Shown here one piece after another: positions 60,253 to 64,000 of a DNA stretch of 64,000 bases (position 1 is its first letter; every line of letters begins with the position of its first letter). A program made the position numbers and the translations under genes. Source of the DNA: Plectrocnemia conspersa (taxonomy: Eukaryota > Arthropoda > Insecta > Trichoptera > Polycentropodidae); assembly GCA_009617715.1 (NCBI GenBank), contig VTFK01000309.1, forward strand, positions 276,571-340,570, given 5' to 3'. Below the pieces are notes generated by a model, which saw only the letters and a list, made by a program, of their open reading frames with translations, searched no databases and had not been told where the DNA came from.

Positions 60253-60490
60253 CTGGCTGCCCAAGGCAATAATTCATGTAAATAAAATTGTCTAGGCCCT
60301 ATTTTTTGCTGAATTATTTTAATTTATAAATTCTAATAATTCATGAAAATAAAATTGTCACTGGTAAATTATTATTGGCGATGTTTATAAATCCGCTGCG
60401 AACAAATACGGATCACGACCCTCAGTTTCCATTGAACGATGATAAGAATAAGGTATCCATCATAATATAATAAAATAAAAACTACCTTAA

Positions 60491-60954
60491 CCCTTTGAGT
60501 AGTGAGTTAATTTATACACATTTTTTAATTTGAGAGAGTAAATTATACGTAGTTTTCCAAAATTATTTTGGTTGTATTTATTTATTATATTTATAGTAAT
60601 ATAGAAGAAAATCAGTGATTTTCAACGTTTTATTGCTTTGATTTTTTTACTTCTTTTTTGTATTAGTATAATGTTGTAATAATTTATTTTTACACTTATT
60701 ATTAAATTTCGTTAATTTATTTAACAATTTTTTTAAATATTATTCGGCTTTTGTGTATTTTTGTTATATTAATTTTCCAACATTTTTTTACAAAATTAAT
60801 AAAAAATATTTTTGTTATGTTCGTTTATTTTGTACTCTTTAATTTATTGGTGTTATTTATGTATTACTTCTTCAGTTATATAAGTAAATATTAAGGTGCC
60901 TCGAAACAATGAAGGATCGACCACCGTACATGTACGGCGATACCGCTCAAAGGG
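60491..60954. mobile_element. piggyBac-type MITE
   Basis: Ends are CCCTTTGAGTAG and, inverted, CCCTTTGAGCGG. The left flank is TTAA (60487-60490) and the right flank TAAA, one base off, matching piggyBac's TTAA target preference. The 464-bp interior is AT-rich without a frame and includes the palindrome CCGTACATGTACGG near the right end. Confidence 0.7.
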
Positions 60955-63900
60955 TAAAATACAAAAACAGACTCAAGAGTTCAGACAACTGAAGATCTCT
61001 GTGCCGATCACATAAAAAATCAACAGAGCAGAGATTATGTGCTTATGAAGCAGTACTCAATTAAGGATATTGGAACATTTAGCACAATTAAACGCTTTTA
61101 CCATTATTGGAGAATAACGACGCAACTTCGCACAATACACACTTTTTTAAACAGGATATCCTACAACACAAATAGTGAATCTATATATAAAAGCGGTAGT
61201 GAAGGAAGGTCACATTTCGCAATGACCTGTGTTTTAGAATCTCGCAACACGGGCAATTTCTGCGAACGAGCTCTGCGTCGCGCCTTGACATTCTTATGGA
61301 ATCTGAGCGAAGATTGTTGGTAGTGGTTGGTGTACAACGAAGTGAAGGTCGATTTGCAAAAAAAAATGATATAACCGAACGAATCACCTGCTCAAGTTTG
61401 ACTGATCGGAATCGGAACGTGGTTAGTCACTATTGACCGTGACCATAGAGCAAGGTCCTTTTGAGATATGGCGTGAGATTTGTGTAATTTCTTAATATAA
61501 AACGTCAATATACTCAAATCAAATCAATGATGAGAAACGCTAGAGACTACGAATGATAGAAGCACTCGTGAAGTAAGCCAAGAATAATACGAGTTAAATT
61601 AAGATAAAATAGTATCTTTTCAATCAAATGGAAAACCAAATAAAAATTATATAAAATAAAACCTAAAACGATAAGATTATTTTACACAATGGAATAAGCA
61701 CATATAATTACATTTCATAATATAAAGTGTTATATAAATAAAATAAAATAAAAATAGGACATTGACATGAATAAACAAAACGTAGATACCAAGAACAGCT
61801 AACTTAGTAAACACAAATACAATATAGACACTTTTCGCACGTCAATTTAAATAAAATATATGAATACCGCCATTGAACACGCACGCGATCGTTTAAAAAA
61901 GGTTCAGTAACTCTGATTCAACGTATAAAACGTAGTTTGAAGACTGGAATCGCACTTAGATGACTTGGAAAATCTATAGATTTATGTTTGATAGCCATAC
62001 ATATAATCTAATCTTCAAAGTTTACATTACGAATAAAGGACGATGCGAGAATATTGCTACAAAAATAAATATGTATAAATATCGCCGTTTTCTTTACTTT
62101 TGATAATTTTTTTACTAAATAATCTCTATCAATCGTATCAAATATAAGTCACTGTAACGCACCGTAATTACGACGAAAGCCATATAAAACGTTATCAGCC
62201 CGCGGAAGTAGTGACGTCAGAGACACGCCTCAAGAATGGTCAAATTGTGCGAAAATTGATTGTACATCGTAACATTACCACAAGACACTGTTTGTTAATA
62301 ATGTTGAATTTTTTATACAGACAGAGAACAAGATGCGGTCGAAATGCTGTTCCTGATAGACTGAAATATTAAATTTTCCTGTTTGCTGTTATGAATCAAT
62401 GATAAGTGCGATTAAATCAAACGGGTCATGTGCATAGTACAGAAATTCAAAATAACCCACGCGTATGTTTGCAATCACTTTTCACCGACACGTTAATCAA
62501 AAAAAGATATAATGTGACATTTCTTTCTAAAATATGTAGCTTTCTCTCAACTTTTAAGATATGACCGATCCGAGTTCTTGAACAAAAACTTGGGAAAATC
62601 CTGATCGCAAATATTACATTATATTTATACTAATATATTTTCATAATTAACATTGTATTAAAACCCACAGAGAGCAAAAAGTCAATCTCTCCCATAATGC
62701 GATTAAATTTATTTTATCTACCAAAGATTAATTAATAAATTAACAAGAAGTTTGACTCGCAATTTTCCACATTACCCACAAGGCGGTAGGAAACTGTGGC
62801 GAAATCAGATTAAATTCGGTTTAACCCATACGTCACGGTGCCTCGAAATGAAAAATGACATCCGATGGGGTCGCTCAACTCCCCCAAACATTTCAAGTCA
62901 AAATTTTGATGAATTCTTCATCAAATTTATTTAAAAATCGATAATTCTAAGTATAAAATTTGTTATTCATGATAAGCTTCATCATCTGGTCAATATTTAG
63001 GATTTTTTAATTAATCATTACGACGCATAAGTGACGACGTAAACGCCGAGATTTCGCTGCAGACTAGCTTTGCAGGTATACGAGTGACTGCCGCGCGCTC
63101 GGTACATAAACTACGGAGTAACCCAAAAAAATAAACAAGTATTTCATTTATTTATTATTTCAATTTTTGAAATAAAAAATTGTTGCAACATTTATGTTGT
63201 TAATATACAAAAAAAGTCAATATATAAATACTATTTTGAAAAATTAAAATAAAAATTTGAAAAAAATAAAACACATTTATTTTATAAACACAAAAAATTC
63301 AAGTGTAACACTAAAAAAAATATGTTTATTTTATACATATATATTAACATTTTATATTAATTTCAAATTTGTAAAAAAACTTTTTCAAGCACACCTTTCT
63401 TTCGGATTGTGATATTTTGTGCAAATGATTATCTACAAAGTGAGAAATGACATTTTGCTAATACGAGTTTATTGATATATAATTCAATTGTAATCAAATA
63501 TTCACTCACCATTGTAATTTTCTCCACCGTAATGGGAAATCTTCCAGGCAAACTCAATTCTTATCCATAAGTTTTTGTGTATCGTGCTAATAATTTAAAA
63601 AAATAATAACTCGAAAAATTACCATTTTCTAAAAAAATGTGTCATTTCTGAGATTCGGTACTTCCAGTGAGCCAGTAATATCTGACGGGAGATAATATTT
63701 ACTCAAAAAAAATATGTTATGATTTCCTTATAACAGGATAGAAAAAAATACAATATAATCTTACTAATCTGACAATCTTTAAATTCTCAGTAATCCATTA
63801 TTATCTAATGGTTAATGGTAAGATACATTTTTAGTGTTTTGTACTTTTTATATATGTACATCGTATTTTTTAGTTTCTGTAATTTTACTTCATTTCTAAA

Positions 63901-64000
63901 TTAACCTTTTTACATTGGCATGCGTGTCCTTGCTAACAGTTAGAGGGCGAAATATTTCCCTGATTGCGGCTATAAAAATTGAAGGAATTGGCTAGCGAAT
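60955..64000. other. Noncoding to the window end
   Basis: The frame at 61039-61323 and the overlapping minus frame have no recognisable domain. The region is AT-rich with moderate islands at 61160-61460, 62160-62240 and 62750-63120. No RNA gene or further element was recognised. Confidence 0.4.
62203..62219. promoter_or_regulatory. Possible ETS plus CRE promoter motif
   Basis: CGGAAGTAGTGACGTCA contains an ETS-type CGGAAGT followed after 2 bases by a palindromic CRE, TGACGTCA. These motifs commonly sit at housekeeping promoters. No transcript starting here can be shown. Confidence 0.3.

Noticed and set aside
61039..61323. 94-codon plus-strand frame
   Set aside because: No recognisable domain, overlaps an opposite-strand frame, and lies next to MITE sequence; kept as noncoding.
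1..64000. CRISPR arrays, bacterial operons, riboswitches or replication origins
   Set aside because: The sequence is clearly eukaryotic with spliced genes; no regularly spaced identical repeats or bacterial signals were seen.

Overview
The window is nuclear DNA of an arthropod, most likely an insect. It is very AT-rich, genes are split by many short GT-AG introns, and the transposon families are types common in insect genomes (Jockey-like non-LTR elements, mariner/Tc1, hAT, piggyBac, copia). I cannot name the order or species from sequence alone.

Layout. (1) 1-33 kb is gene-poor. It holds five copies of one non-LTR retrotransposon family, a separate decayed Jockey element, a hAT transposase remnant, an LTR-like block near 14.4-15.0 kb, a deleted copia-like element at 31.3-32.3 kb, and two copies of a tRNA-derived SINE. 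Several islands of higher-complexity, CpG-containing noncoding DNA lie between them. (2) 33.08-34.92 kb (+) is a six-exon Cdk7 gene with all kinase motifs present but two single-base frameshifts. (3) 35.1-38.15 kb is the convergent 3' region. (4) 38.15-51.44 kb (-) is a large P4-ATPase (phospholipid flippase, ATP8B class). I could place 23 coding exons that join in phase into one 1478-codon frame. An alternative short first exon lies at 54.6 kb and a further CpG-rich block at 55.0-55.3 kb. Its introns carry a foldback MITE, an inverted pair of pogo/Tc1-type MITEs and a Tc1 remnant; a mariner remnant lies between the two first exons. (5) 55.5-64 kb is noncoding, with hAT-type and piggyBac-type MITEs, a foldback sequence and a possible ETS/CRE promoter motif.

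The two genes converge and have no evident functional link. Cdk7 is the CDK-activating and TFIIH kinase; the P4-ATPase moves phospholipids across membranes. The most informative signals are in transcript structure: a 39-bp duplication creating a second in-frame splice donor just before the catalytic DKTGT motif, an 81-codon phase-0 extra exon, alternative first exons, and inverted repeats in introns that could fold the pre-mRNA. Exon joins were made by eye from splice signals, phase and remembered family conservation; no searches were run.
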